Positions 34,752-44,888 are shown, counted from the stretch's first letter. The stretch: DNA of 64,000 bases from Lewinellaceae bacterium (GCA_020636075.1 JACJYO010000007.1:313501-377500), one strand, 5' to 3'. The notes: generated by a model not told the origin, from the letters alone. Made by a program: numbers and translations.

Positions 34752-37700
34752 ATGAACCATATTCGCATATTCCTGCTTTCGTGGGGATGGGTGTGCATGG
34801 GACTTTCACTGCAGGCGCAAAACGTGAACTGTAGTGGTGGTACTTCCAGCGGACCTACCACCTACGTGGGCTCTATTTTTAGAAATTACGGCAGCGTAAC
34901 CAACGCTATCAATAACAAATACAGCACCACCGGCTCCTTGGGTGAGTTGTTTATCGGCGCGGCTTTTGGGTCGGAATACCAAACCGCTGCCGGTTTTTAC
35001 AGCCGTTTCCTCTTACCCCCCTCGGCTCCGCTGGTGCAGGCGACAGAGGGCGATTTGAAGGATCGCATTGAGATCAACTGGGTCGTGGATGCGTTGAGTC
35101 CTTCCTCCGAGTTGGGTTTCAATATTTACCGCGACGGGGCATTTATCGGCAAGGTGGACAAACAGATCCGTAAGTACGTCGACTTCAATGTGCAAGCCGG
35201 GGTTTTTTATACCTATGAAGTTGCCGGGGCCAATCCTGCTGGTGAGGGCTACCGGGGGAGTACCCTGGGCTTTTTGAATCCCAATGGGGTGGTGACCGGC
35301 CAGGTAAAAACGATAAACGGGAACCCTGTGGTTGGCGCTGGCGTTACCCTCACGCCCTCGCTGGGAACGGCCCTGGCTTGCTCGCCGGACGATCAATCCT
35401 TTGTTGAGCCAAACCCGGCCCTGGACGCTCCGCAATGGACAATCACTTGCTGGGTCAAACAAGGTGAAAATAATTTTGCCAGCTATTTATTGAAAAAAGT
35501 ACCGGGTCAAAGCAGTGGCCTCTGGATGATGGCAGCCGGTCAGAATGGCGGGGCTAAATCGCTTGCCATAGGGGTAGGCGACGGCATAGCGCCAGGGTAT
35601 ACTTTTATGCTTCATGAACTCGAGAGCGACCCCGACGGCTGGCACCACGTTGCCCTGGCCTTTAGCGGATCGTCGGTGTTGTTTTACATCGATGGCAAAC
35701 TGATTGACAGCCGGCCCGGTACATACCAGCCGGCAACGACGCAGCCCTTGCGTATGGGCGCCTTCGACGGTGGGCTGGACGACGTACGCATTTTCAACCG
35801 TCAGCTGTCGCAAACAGAGATCAACCAGTATAAAAACCGCACGGTAAACTCCGATGCGGACGGCCTGGTGGCTTACTGGAAATTTGACGAAGGGATCGGT
35901 ACCAAAGCCTACGATATTTCACCGAATCGCCTGACGATGTACCTCTGTGGTTCGGAATGGACCAATGACCGCCCCGATGTGGTCAATGGGGCCGTTACCG
36001 ACGATGCCGGTTTTTATAAAATCGAGGGGGTCAACTACGGCGATGGCGCAACGTTTACGGCGGTGCCGGAAAAAGTATCGTACAACAACTATGCGCTGGA
36101 GTTCAATGGCGCACAGCAGCAATATGCCGTATTGCCCGATTCCATCCTCATGGGCGCGCAAACGGCATCCATTGAGCTACGGCTGAATAATTTTGAAATA
36201 AGCCCTGCAACACGGACCGTATTGGCCAAGGTGCCCGATGATTTTAGCACGGCGAATTTTAAACTTTTCCTTACCAACGGTTCCCTGTTGGTGCGCGTTG
36301 GGTCGCAAGTCCAAAATTTTGGTCCTCTGGGTACCGGGTACCAGCATTTGGTATTTACGAAAGTCAATAACAAAATTTCGTTGTATAAAAATGGCAACCT
36401 GGCAGGCTCGTTTGATTATTCCGATGCTTCGCTGATTACTTCCGGTACGGAACCCTGGAGTTTGGGCGCCAGCAATTCGTTTAGCGGCTATACCGAGTTC
36501 TTCAGTGGCCTGATCGATGAAGTGGCGTTTTACGACACCGTACTCACCCAGGCGCAAATCCAATTGCATGCCGCCGAGGGCGTAAGCGCCCAAACACAGC
36601 GGTTGCAATCCTGGTTTCCGCTCAACGAAAGCATGGGGGCAGTATTGGAAGACATCGGCCTGGCACGTACCGGCAACGGTACCTTGCAAGGCGCTACCTG
36701 GAGCACTGTGACAGGCATCAGCGATGAGTCGGTGCATGAATTCCAACCGAACAAACGCCTCGTGACGCTCAATTCAACGAGCACCAGCGTGGATGGCGTG
36801 GACTTTTCCGATCTGAGCACCGTGCGCGTTTCCGGTTATGCGCGTTACGACGGTACCTTTTGCTATGCCGACAGTGTGGAGATCCTGGTGAACGGCCAGT
36901 CGTATTCACCCCGGATCTTTACGAACAGCGACGGAAAATTTGTCGCTGATTTTGAGCCGGGTGTGACCGTTCGGCTTTCGCCAAAATTTAAAAATCACAG
37001 CTTCGCGCCGGCATCCTGGGACGTGAAAAACCTGAATGCACCGAAAGCGGGCATTTTATTCCGTGACATTACCAAGCGGACGGTACGCATCCGCCTGGCA
37101 GGTGGAGATTGCCGCAAATCGGTGCTTCCGCAAGGTTACTCGGCTAAAATTGCCGTGATCACCCTCGACGAATGTTTTGCCGATACGGCCTTCCTGGATC
37201 ACGACAACCATCCGATGGGGCGGTACACGTTCAAAAATCTGCCGCCAGTGCCGCTTACCGTTGGCGTGATCGACCACGATGATCCGGATGTCAAAGACTT
37301 TTTTGCTTTGAGTGGCGGCACACAAACCGATCTTTCGGAGAAAAGTGACACGCTGGAGTTTATCTACTATGCTCCTCCGCAGGTTCAGATCGATTCTTTT
37401 TCGGTGAACAAATGTGGTTTTGTGCAAATCCCGCAATACGAATCGGCACTCACCAATGTGCGGGTGTATGAAGATTACTACGGCGAGCAATGTTACCTGG
37501 ATACCTTCCTGCTGACCATCAACAACAACATTGCCGATGAGGACCAGTACGATACGCTGGTTACTACCGGTAAACATAAACTCAAGGTGTTTGGCGGCGC
37601 ACCGAATTTGACCTACCCGCATGAAAAGGTGCTGCAGGTGACGGCGCTGGTGGGTGGTAAGTCGGCAACCCGGACCCTGGAAGCCGTCGTTACCGGCGAA

Positions 37701-40700
37701 CGCCCGCGGGCATCCACCTTTGCCAGTACCACACCGGCATTTCCCTTGCTGATTTTGCGCGACCCTCCGGGCGACAACAGTTATGCCTACATCGAAAAAG
37801 GCCAGACGTTTTGTAAAAACTGGAGTCTCTCAACCGTCAAGGATATCGGTGGCGGTCAGGAAAGCCGGGTATCGTTGGGGCCAAAATTTGATATCGGCAC
37901 CGGGGTTGGTTTATGGAAATCGCAGGAGTTTGATATCGTGGCAGAAACGCAGGAAGAGTTTACGGTATCGCGCAAGCAGGTTTCGTCAACGGAGCAGGAA
38001 GTTTGCCTGACCACAACCGAGATCATTTCCACATCCGATCAGGATGATGTTGTGGGCGACCAGGGTGGCGATGTGTATATGGGTGCTGCCATGAACCTGA
38101 TTTTTGGCATCACTGACCTGGTGCTCCTGGATACGGCAACCTGCGCGTTCCAACTCGATACCAGTTTCATGATTCACCCGGACGGCTTTGAAACGACCTA
38201 CCTGTATTCTGAGTATTTTATTAAAAATACGCTGATCCCTAATCTGCAAGCACTTAAGGATACGCTTTCCGTGAATACCTGGAAGTCTTTCATAACGCAA
38301 AACGAGAATTACAAAAAAGACGCAGTATTCGACCGGAATCTTTCGTTTGACGCAGGGGTCAAGTATGAATACTTTTTTCAAAAAGATTCGGCAACGACAA
38401 ATTCCTTCAACTTCGACAGTACCTATACCGGGGAGATTATTGCAAAAGCTGGTGCCTTTGTCGGTGACCTTGGTGCCTATGTCGGGGCTATTTTCCGCCT
38501 GACTACGGCTGAAACAGGTTCAACGGATTCCACTAAATCTTCAACAGTGAAAGTTGGCTATGTGCTGGATGATGACGACGCCGGTGACTATTTTACCGTC
38601 GATATTAAAAATGATAAGAAGTATGGCACGCCGGTTTTCCACACCCGGAGCGGGGCTTCATCCTGTCCATGGGAGCCAAAAACGCAGAACAGGGAGGAAG
38701 TTGACCTGGTGGTGGACAAAAATGTAGCCGTCAATGTGCCGGAAAACGGGGCTGCTGTATTCACGGTTATCCTCGGAAACATAAGCCAAAGTGCTGAAAC
38801 CAGAGGGTACACTCTGCAACTGGCCAACGGTTCCAACCCGAATGGGGCAATCGTAAAAGTGAATGGACAACCGCTAACGCAGGGCATTTCGTATACGGTG
38901 GGTTTTGCCGTTGGGCAAATTGTGACGGTGACGGTTGAACGCGGTCCTATCGCATACGATTACACCGGTCTGGAACTGGTTTGGTATTCGGATTGTGAAG
39001 TAGCGCATGCTACCGCGACAGGTCTGCCGATTGATCCGAAATTTTACAAATCCGTCAAGTTGGACGTGCATTTTGTACAGCCTTGTTCGCCTGTGGATAT
39101 CAATGATCCGCAAAACGGTTTTGTGCTGACGCCGCAGGATCCGGTAGTGTTGCCTATCCGGTTAGTTGACTACAATGAAAACGACGCCAACCTGAAGGAT
39201 ATCAGTACGCAATACCGCAGGGCCAATACAAACGGCGCCTGGATCAACATTGCTGTAACGCCGCGTGACTCACTTGATCCGGTATTTGAACGGATCTTCT
39301 GGAATACCACCGGGCTAAGCGATGGCGATTTCGAAATTCGGGCAGTTTCCGCCTGCTCTACCGGTCTCAATCCAGGAATTTCCCATGTTGTCCAGATCAC
39401 TATTGAGCGTTCGCCACCCGAATTGCTTGGTCTGCCTGAACCAGCCGACGGTGTGCTGTCGCCCGGCGACGAGATCAGCATAACTTTCAATGAGGAAATC
39501 AATTGCCTGAAGGTTTTCCCGGCAGATGTGTTGGGAAACAATACCATCGGATTGTATGACACGGAAACGGGTGAGTTGATCGACGCGACAATCTCCTGTT
39601 TAGGCAATAAGATCGTAGTTGTTCCTGCGATCGCGAATAAATTTCTTGAAGGGAAAATCCTGCGCGTGGAGGTGGATAACATTGAAGATTTGGCTGGCAA
39701 TAATTTTGCCGGCACGGAATGGGAATTTTTTGTCAATCGCAGTCCGCTCGTGCTGGAAGGCGGCAATCTGGATGTGACCATGTATCAGGGCGAAACCCAA
39801 ACGATACAGCGTGCCTTGCGCAATATTGGCGGGAGCATTGCTACTTACAAAGTGGTCGGCGCCCCAAACTGGGTGAAAATCAGCCCGACCACCGGCTCCC
39901 TGCAGCCGGGTGGTGAGGTGCAGGTTAGTTATAAATTCGAATCCACCTTGCCACAAGGGATCTACCGCGACACGATTTATTTTGAAAATGCACAAGGCGA
40001 TGAACGCGTGATCATCAATCTGCGTGTGCTGTGTCCGGCGCCGGACTGGACTTTCAACCCGGCGGCCTTTCCGCAAACGATGACGTTCCAGGTGCAACTT
40101 GATATTGAGGGAGCCGTATCTGCCGACGAAGCAGATATTGTGGCGGCCTTTATCGACGGCGAGTTGCGTGGCAAAGCCAATGTCGAGTATGTTCCGGCAT
40201 TCAACGATTACCGCGCATTTTTGACGGTGTACGGTAATGACGACGAACAGGATAAGCCGGTTGATCTGGTTATTTGGGATGCATCAGCCTGCCTGCTTTA
40301 CGGGCAACTGGTGGAAACGTTTACCTACGATATCGATGGGGTAGTGGGTTCCGGCGTGATTCCCACCATCTTGCATACCAATAGTTTGGTGCAACGCAGT
40401 ATTCCGCTGCAGACGGGTTGGAACTGGATTTCGTTCAATCTGGAATTCCCTGATCCGGCGCTGAATTCGGCCTTGGGTTCATTGAAATATCCGGAAAACG
40501 ACCTGATCAAAGCGCAGACTTCCTTTGCAGAATACTTCGGCACCGATTGGATCGGCTCGCTCACCGAACTTGGCAATACGTCGATGTACCAGTTCCTTGC
40601 CGACAAGCCGGATACCATTGTAATGAACGGCATGCTGATCAGTCCCAATACGGTTCAAATTCCGGTTGTGGCTGGTTGGAACTGGCTGGGATACCTGCCC

Positions 40701-41555
40701 AATCAAGCCCTTCCGCTGGATGCCGCGTTGGCTACTTTGACACCGCTCAACGGCGATATTGTGAAAAGCCAAACCGCCTTTGCGCAATACGTGGCTGGTA
40801 CGGGCTGGATCGGTTCGTTGAAATTCATGGAAGCGCCCAAAGGGTACAAACTGAAGATCAGTAATGCCGGCAGTTTGGTTTACCCAAGTAATTTCAAGGG
40901 GAATGAGGTGCTCGAAGAGCGCGGTGGTGCACCAGTTGCAACGAATTTCTGGAATGTTGATCCGACGCAGTTCGAATACTCGATGACCCTGGTGGGTATG
41001 TTGTCGGTCAACGGGCAGAACGGTACGGCTGACGTTCATGAACTCGGCGCTTTTGTAGGGTCTGAACTACGTGGCTCGGCCCAGGCGATTTATGTGGAAC
41101 CGCTGAGTTCTTACCTGTTTTTCCTGACGTTGTATGCCAATGCGCCCGGTGAGGATCTGGTGTTCAAGTTGTACGACAACGCTGCGCAAGAGGTAAAAGA
41201 CCTGAATGAGATGATCGTTTTTGCGGCAGACCAGCATCAGGGTAGTGTGGAAGCGCCGGTTCCATTCACCCTGCAAACCAGCGGAGTATCGGACCAACAG
41301 TCCTTCGAGTATTTTGAAGTGCAACCCAATCCGTTCAGCACATCGGCGCGGTTGGTATTCCATAGCGCGGCACAGCAGGAAGTGCGACTGTTGATTTCCG
41401 ATGCCTTGGGCCGCACAGTGCTGCATCAGAAAATAGATGCGGTTTCGGGGATGAACACATTCCGGTTGGATGGAGGTGTGTTGAGTGCCGGGGTGTATTT
41501 TGTAAAACTTGAATCGGCAAGTGGCTCTGCCGTGCGAAAAATTATTTGTGAATAA
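34752..41555 (+). CDS. Giant secreted LamG/Ig-like protein with T9SS sorting domain, second gene of duplicated cassette (copy 1)
   Basis: 2267 residues from the ATG at 34752 (MNHIRIFLLSWGWVCMGLSL signal); upstream codons of the frame overlap the preceding gene and are not used. Domains: an FN3-like region (~95-180), two LamG/concanavalin-like domains (~226-393 with DGWHHVALAFSGSSVLFYID; ~446-656), carboxypeptidase-regulatory-like beta sandwiches (~683-900), a long unassigned region (~990-1325, with LILRDPPGDNSYAYIEKGQ and GASSCPWEPKTQNREEV), a Big_5/SbsA-like Ig domain (~1553-1663), a BACON-like domain (~1666-1763), two copies each of a GWNW(I/L) module and of an ELRG module, and a type A T9SS CTD (~2190-2267, EVQPNPFSTSARLVF). 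It is predicted to be surface-anchored. The function is unknown; adhesion or polysaccharide binding is plausible. A near-copy begins at 59386. Confidence 0.88.
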   Translation: MNHIRIFLLSWGWVCMGLSLQAQNVNCSGGTSSGPTTYVGSIFRNYGSVTNAINNKYSTTGSLGELFIGAAFGSEYQTAAGFYSRFLLPPSAPLVQATEGDLKDRIEINWVVDALSPSSELGFNIYRDGAFIGKVDKQIRKYVDFNVQAGVFYTYEVAGANPAGEGYRGSTLGFLNPNGVVTGQVKTINGNPVVGAGVTLTPSLGTALACSPDDQSFVEPNPALDAPQWTITCWVKQGENNFASYLLKKVPGQSSGLWMMAAGQNGGAKSLAIGVGDGIAPGYTFMLHELESDPDGWHHVALAFSGSSVLFYIDGKLIDSRPGTYQPATTQPLRMGAFDGGLDDVRIFNRQLSQTEINQYKNRTVNSDADGLVAYWKFDEGIGTKAYDISPNRLTMYLCGSEWTNDRPDVVNGAVTDDAGFYKIEGVNYGDGATFTAVPEKVSYNNYALEFNGAQQQYAVLPDSILMGAQTASIELRLNNFEISPATRTVLAKVPDDFSTANFKLFLTNGSLLVRVGSQVQNFGPLGTGYQHLVFTKVNNKISLYKNGNLAGSFDYSDASLITSGTEPWSLGASNSFSGYTEFFSGLIDEVAFYDTVLTQAQIQLHAAEGVSAQTQRLQSWFPLNESMGAVLEDIGLARTGNGTLQGATWSTVTGISDESVHEFQPNKRLVTLNSTSTSVDGVDFSDLSTVRVSGYARYDGTFCYADSVEILVNGQSYSPRIFTNSDGKFVADFEPGVTVRLSPKFKNHSFAPASWDVKNLNAPKAGILFRDITKRTVRIRLAGGDCRKSVLPQGYSAKIAVITLDECFADTAFLDHDNHPMGRYTFKNLPPVPLTVGVIDHDDPDVKDFFALSGGTQTDLSEKSDTLEFIYYAPPQVQIDSFSVNKCGFVQIPQYESALTNVRVYEDYYGEQCYLDTFLLTINNNIADEDQYDTLVTTGKHKLKVFGGAPNLTYPHEKVLQVTALVGGKSATRTLEAVVTGERPRASTFASTTPAFPLLILRDPPGDNSYAYIEKGQTFCKNWSLSTVKDIGGGQESRVSLGPKFDIGTGVGLWKSQEFDIVAETQEEFTVSRKQVSSTEQEVCLTTTEIISTSDQDDVVGDQGGDVYMGAAMNLIFGITDLVLLDTATCAFQLDTSFMIHPDGFETTYLYSEYFIKNTLIPNLQALKDTLSVNTWKSFITQNENYKKDAVFDRNLSFDAGVKYEYFFQKDSATTNSFNFDSTYTGEIIAKAGAFVGDLGAYVGAIFRLTTAETGSTDSTKSSTVKVGYVLDDDDAGDYFTVDIKNDKKYGTPVFHTRSGASSCPWEPKTQNREEVDLVVDKNVAVNVPENGAAVFTVILGNISQSAETRGYTLQLANGSNPNGAIVKVNGQPLTQGISYTVGFAVGQIVTVTVERGPIAYDYTGLELVWYSDCEVAHATATGLPIDPKFYKSVKLDVHFVQPCSPVDINDPQNGFVLTPQDPVVLPIRLVDYNENDANLKDISTQYRRANTNGAWINIAVTPRDSLDPVFERIFWNTTGLSDGDFEIRAVSACSTGLNPGISHVVQITIERSPPELLGLPEPADGVLSPGDEISITFNEEINCLKVFPADVLGNNTIGLYDTETGELIDATISCLGNKIVVVPAIANKFLEGKILRVEVDNIEDLAGNNFAGTEWEFFVNRSPLVLEGGNLDVTMYQGETQTIQRALRNIGGSIATYKVVGAPNWVKISPTTGSLQPGGEVQVSYKFESTLPQGIYRDTIYFENAQGDERVIINLRVLCPAPDWTFNPAAFPQTMTFQVQLDIEGAVSADEADIVAAFIDGELRGKANVEYVPAFNDYRAFLTVYGNDDEQDKPVDLVIWDASACLLYGQLVETFTYDIDGVVGSGVIPTILHTNSLVQRSIPLQTGWNWISFNLEFPDPALNSALGSLKYPENDLIKAQTSFAEYFGTDWIGSLTELGNTSMYQFLADKPDTIVMNGMLISPNTVQIPVVAGWNWLGYLPNQALPLDAALATLTPLNGDIVKSQTAFAQYVAGTGWIGSLKFMEAPKGYKLKISNAGSLVYPSNFKGNEVLEERGGAPVATNFWNVDPTQFEYSMTLVGMLSVNGQNGTADVHELGAFVGSELRGSAQAIYVEPLSSYLFFLTLYANAPGEDLVFKLYDNAAQEVKDLNEMIVFAADQHQGSVEAPVPFTLQTSGVSDQQSFEYFEVQPNPFSTSARLVFHSAAQQEVRLLISDALGRTVLHQKIDAVSGMNTFRLDGGVLSAGVYFVKLESASGSAVRKIICE

Positions 41556-41580
41556 GGTTCAATAACCAAGTGAAAGCACC

Positions 41581-41618
41581 AGTGCCTTTCCGGATCTTCC
41601 GGGGAGGCACTTTTATTT
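41581..41618 (+). terminator. Terminator after the giant T9SS gene
   Basis: AGTGCCTTTCCGG / CCGGGGAGGCACT hairpin (two G-U pairs) followed by TTTTATTT. It ends 14 bp before the methyltransferase ATG, so that gene needs a promoter within or upstream of the hairpin, or read-through. Confidence 0.8.
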
Positions 41619-41631
41619 GGATATTTACCGA

Positions 41632-42372
41632 ATGAAAGACAATTTCTCGCACCAAGCCGCTTCCTATGCCCGCTATCGACCCGTTTACCCGCCTTCGCTG
41701 ATCGAACACATGGCTAATCTTGCTCCGGGCAAGCATGCTGCCTGGGATTGTGCCACAGGCAATGGTCAGGTAGCCGTTGCCCTGGCTGAACATTTTGAGT
41801 CCGTACTGGCTACCGACATGAGTGCGCAGCAATTGGAGCATGCCCGCCCCCATCCGCGTATTCGCTATGCGCAAGAGCGAGCCGAACACTGCTCGGCGGC
41901 TGACGAAACGTTTGACCTGATCACGGTGGCCCAGGCGGTGCACTGGTTTGACTTTGAGTCATTTTTTGCAGAAGTGCAGCGAGTACTACGTCCGGACGGT
42001 ATTTTGGCCTTAATCGGTTACAGCCTTTTCACGGCTGATGATGCAGATATTGATGCTGTGGTCCGGCATTTTTATGTGGACATTACCGGCCCCTATTGGG
42101 ATGCCGAACGGCGCCACATCGATGCGGCATACCAGACCATTCCGTTCCCACTGAAGGAAATTGACATGCCCCATTTTTTTATGGAATTCAACTGGACGGC
42201 CGACGACGTGTTGGGCTATTTTTCCAGTTGGTCGGCGGTGCAGCATTACATCCGTGCTAACGGGCATAACCCGGTTGAATTGATTGAGCCGGATTTGCGC
42301 GCAGCCTGGGGTGGGGTAGGTAGTCGGAAGATCAGTAATCAGTTGTTGCTTAAAGTAGGCAGGAAAACCTGA
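41632..42372 (+). CDS. Class I SAM-dependent methyltransferase
   Basis: I use the ATG at 41632 (MKDNFSHQAASYARYRPVYP); a TTG 15 bp upstream would overlap the preceding terminator's T-rich tail. The 246-residue protein begins with the FSxxAxxYARYRPxYP motif typical of the Methyltransf_11 family, followed by motif I (AAWDCATGNGQVAVAL), LATDMSAQQLEHA, and EHCSAADETFDLITVAQAVH. The substrate is unknown; homologues are often annotated only as small-molecule methyltransferases. It is convergent with yicC, 7 bp apart. Confidence 0.9.
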   Translation: MKDNFSHQAASYARYRPVYPPSLIEHMANLAPGKHAAWDCATGNGQVAVALAEHFESVLATDMSAQQLEHARPHPRIRYAQERAEHCSAADETFDLITVAQAVHWFDFESFFAEVQRVLRPDGILALIGYSLFTADDADIDAVVRHFYVDITGPYWDAERRHIDAAYQTIPFPLKEIDMPHFFMEFNWTADDVLGYFSSWSAVQHYIRANGHNPVELIEPDLRAAWGGVGSRKISNQLLLKVGRKT

Positions 42373-42379
42373 ACGCAGG

Positions 42380-43255
42380 TTAAAGCACGTTGGCCAGTTG
42401 CTCTTTGATTTTCTCCAGTTCGTCCTTCATCTGAACTACCAGGCGCTGAATATTGGCATCGTAGGCTTTGGCGCCGAGGGTGTTTATTTCGCGGCCCATT
42501 TCCTGGCTGATAAAATTGAGGGTGCGCCCGCCGGAGATTTCCTTGTTGTTGACCTGCTCAATGAAATATTTGCAGTGTTGCTCCAGCCGGACCTTTTCTT
42601 CGGTAATGTCCATTTTTTCGAGGTAATACAAGATCTCCTGTTCGAAGCGGTTTGCGTCGAGTTTTTCTTTGCCAAAAACATCTTCCATATTGTTGTTCAG
42701 ACGTTCGCGCATTCGGGTGAAGCGCTCTTTTTCGTGCGGTTCGACCTTTTGCAACAGACTCAAAATGTTGCTGACGCGCAGTTGGAGATCAGCTTCCAAA
42801 GCGTCGCCCTCCTGATCGCGAAAGGCACGCAGTTGGTCTAAGGCTTCGGTGATAATCCGGCATACGGCTTCCCATTCCTCGTCATCCACTTCGCCTGAGG
42901 GTGTGGAGGCTACGTTGGGAATGCGCATGATGGTTTGAAGAATATCGTGCTGTGGGATATCGAGTTCATTCGCCAGGCGGGTCAGTTCGCGGTGATAACC
43001 CCGGAACAAACCTTCGTTCAAGGTGACCAGGGCTCCGCCGTCATCGCTTTGAACATCCATCAAAAGATCGATTTTGCCGCGTTCTGCGTGTTGGGTTACC
43101 AGTTTTCGGACTTCAATTTCTTTTTCTTTATAGTCGCCGGGCAAGCGCATTTTCATGTCGGTCAGTCTGGAATTCAGCGTTCGAATTTCTACCGAAATGG
43201 TTTTGCCGTTGAAGTGGCCGGAAGCGCGGCCGTAGCCGGTCATGGAAAGCAGCAT
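42380..43255 (-). CDS. yicC: YicC family protein (putative endoribonuclease)
   Basis: A 291-residue protein with the defining YicC ends: MLLSMTGYGRASGHFNGKTI, VEIRTLNSRLTDMKMRLPGD at the N-terminus and ISGGRTLNFISQEMGREINT, LGAKAYDANIQRLVVQMKDE, LEKIKEQLANVL at the C-terminus (DUF1732). E. coli YicC has been linked to RNA decay. Length is normal. Its promoter region contains a near -7 box (TACCTTTA, 43298-43305 minus strand). Confidence 0.95.
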   Translation of the reverse strand: MLLSMTGYGRASGHFNGKTISVEIRTLNSRLTDMKMRLPGDYKEKEIEVRKLVTQHAERGKIDLLMDVQSDDGGALVTLNEGLFRGYHRELTRLANELDIPQHDILQTIMRIPNVASTPSGEVDDEEWEAVCRIITEALDQLRAFRDQEGDALEADLQLRVSNILSLLQKVEPHEKERFTRMRERLNNNMEDVFGKEKLDANRFEQEILYYLEKMDITEEKVRLEQHCKYFIEQVNNKEISGGRTLNFISQEMGREINTLGAKAYDANIQRLVVQMKDELEKIKEQLANVL

Positions 43256-43569
43256 ATTCTGTTTGTAGTATCTGGATGATCTGGAAAAATTGGCCGGTAA
43301 AGGTAGATAAATTCATTCCGGTGAAAATTGAAGAAATATATTTTTGCTAAAAAGTAGTATAAGGTTCTGATTTAGAGTAAGTTTGCCATTGAGCATGTGA
43401 TGACGCCCAAGCATGGTCCACTGAATTTTATTTTGATTTTCAATCACATACATGCCTGAAAAATTCAGATAAAAGTTTGCGCGCCTGAAAATTTGTACGA
43501 TCTTTGCGACTCGTTTTCCGAAGCGCCTTCTTTTTTTCTATAACTTGTTCAAAATCAACAAAATAAAAC
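43256..43569. other. Divergent intergenic region between yicC and the HU gene, 314 bp
   Basis: This AT-rich region has no reading frame of note. On the plus strand, GATCTTTG at ~43499-43506 is one mismatch from TAnnTTTG and is preceded by TTTG about 20 bp upstream, a reasonable promoter for the HU gene. No hairpins or repeats are seen. Confidence 0.4.
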
Positions 43570-43881
43570 ATGAGAAAGGCTGACCTTGTGAATGCCATTT
43601 CCGAGAAAACGGGCGTCGCAAAAGTTGACGTATTGGTTTCCCTCGAAGCGCTGTTCAAAGAAATTAAAACAACCCTGCAAAGCGGCGAGAACGTGTATGT
43701 GCGCGGTTTTGGCAGTTTTATTATTAAAAAACGCGCGAAAAAAATTGGCCGCCACATTAAAAAAGGGAAAGCCATTGAAATTCCGGAGCATTTTATTCCG
43801 TCGTTCAAGCCAGCCAAGGTGTTTGTGGAACAAGTTAAGAAAAATGTTTCGACGCTTCCATCCGTGGAAAATGATGACTAA
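43570..43881 (+). CDS. HU/IHF-family DNA-binding protein
   Basis: 103 residues with the full HU fold: MRKADLVNAISEKTGVAKVD helical base, VYVRGFGSFIIKKRAKKIGR beta arm entry, and a C-terminal helix (PSFKPAKVFVEQVKKN). The typical HU arm proline motif RNPxTG is replaced by HIKKGKAIEIPEHF, closer to the divergent HU variants in Bacteroidota. The ~10-residue acidic tail (STLPSVENDD) is extra. First gene of a rightward run HU, TPR protein, bS22-like, rng. Confidence 0.93.
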   Translation: MRKADLVNAISEKTGVAKVDVLVSLEALFKEIKTTLQSGENVYVRGFGSFIIKKRAKKIGRHIKKGKAIEIPEHFIPSFKPAKVFVEQVKKNVSTLPSVENDD

Positions 43882-43939
43882 ATCATTGTTTCAGCCTTTA
43901 GGCCCCAAACTTGAACCCCAATTGTGAAGCAATAATGTC

Positions 43940-44725
43940 ATGCTGAATAGAGCGCAATATCTGACACTGTTTGCCGCCTTGTTTTTGTTCCTGGCCCTGT
44001 ATTTGGGTTTTTCAACAACACCCTCCGGTCAAAAGATTGTGGAGCGATCGCGGGCCCTGCAAGGGGAAAGTACGGGTTTTGAACAGATACAAAAAGATGC
44101 CAGGGCGCATTTGAATACCGCGCAAATTACGGCCCTGGATGCGCTTGAACAAGAATTGACTGCGGCGGGATCAGATGCTGACCAGATTGCTGTTTTGAAA
44201 AAAATATCCGGTTGGTGGTACCAGCAAGGTCAAATGCCAGTGGCAGGCGGTGTGGCAGAGCAAGTGGCCGAACTTGAAAATACAGATACAGCCTGGTCGG
44301 TCGCAGGCGCTACATTTTACAACGCCCTACGGGGAGAACAAAATGCCGTTTTGAGAACATTTTGTGGCGACCATGCAATTAAAGCCTTTGAGAGTGCCAT
44401 CTCGCTTAATCCCGAGCAAGTGGAACACCGGGTGAATCTGGCCTTGACATATGCCGAAAACCCACCCAAAGACAACCCTATGAAAGCCGTCTTACTCCTG
44501 CGCGAACTGGAAAGTAAATACCCGGAGAACGCAGCGGTATATAATGCATTGGGGCGCCTGGCCATCAAAACCGGACAATGGGAAAGAGCCATTCAACGCC
44601 TCGAAAAAGCGATGGCGCTGGATCCGGGAAACCCCAATACGCCTTGCTTGTTGGCCCGGGCTTATGAAGAGACCGGCAACAAAGCCTTGGCAGCCACCTA
44701 TTCGGCGCGCTGTCAGACACAATAA
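43940..44725 (+). CDS. Membrane-anchored tetratricopeptide repeat protein
   Basis: A 261-residue protein with one N-terminal transmembrane helix (YLTLFAALFLFLALYLGF) and two to three TPR units (AIKAFESAISLNPEQVEHRV, YNALGRLAIKTGQWERAI, QRLEKAMALDPGNPNTPC). It lies 58 bp after the HU gene. TPR proteins at this position next to rng are common in Bacteroidota, but their role is not established. Probably faces the periplasm or cytoplasm as a scaffold; topology is undecided. Confidence 0.85.
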   Translation: MLNRAQYLTLFAALFLFLALYLGFSTTPSGQKIVERSRALQGESTGFEQIQKDARAHLNTAQITALDALEQELTAAGSDADQIAVLKKISGWWYQQGQMPVAGGVAEQVAELENTDTAWSVAGATFYNALRGEQNAVLRTFCGDHAIKAFESAISLNPEQVEHRVNLALTYAENPPKDNPMKAVLLLRELESKYPENAAVYNALGRLAIKTGQWERAIQRLEKAMALDPGNPNTPCLLARAYEETGNKALAATYSARCQTQ

Positions 44726-44792
44726 ACAGAATTAAACACCCGAGTTTCGGGTTTTACGAACCATAACTAATAACTTATAATTTCAATAGCGT

Positions 44793-44888
44793 ATGCCTTG
44801 CGGAAAGAAACGCAAACGTCACAAAATCGCCACGCACAAACGCAAAAAGCGTCTGCGTAAGAATCGACACAAGAAGAAGAATCGGTAG
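44793..44888 (+). CDS. bS22/AURKAIP1-COX24-like very small basic protein, 31 residues
   Basis: ATG at 44793, stop TAG at 44886-44888. The peptide starts MPCGKKRKRHKIATHKRKKR and is nearly all Lys, Arg and His. This matches the tiny Bacteroidota proteins annotated as AURKAIP1/COX24-domain proteins, relatives of mitoribosomal mS38 and mycobacterial bS22 that bind the small subunit near the decoding site. It lies 67 bp after the TPR gene and overlaps a terminator hairpin at its stop codon. It is easily missed because of its size. Confidence 0.9.
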   Translation: MPCGKKRKRHKIATHKRKKRLRKNRHKKKNR

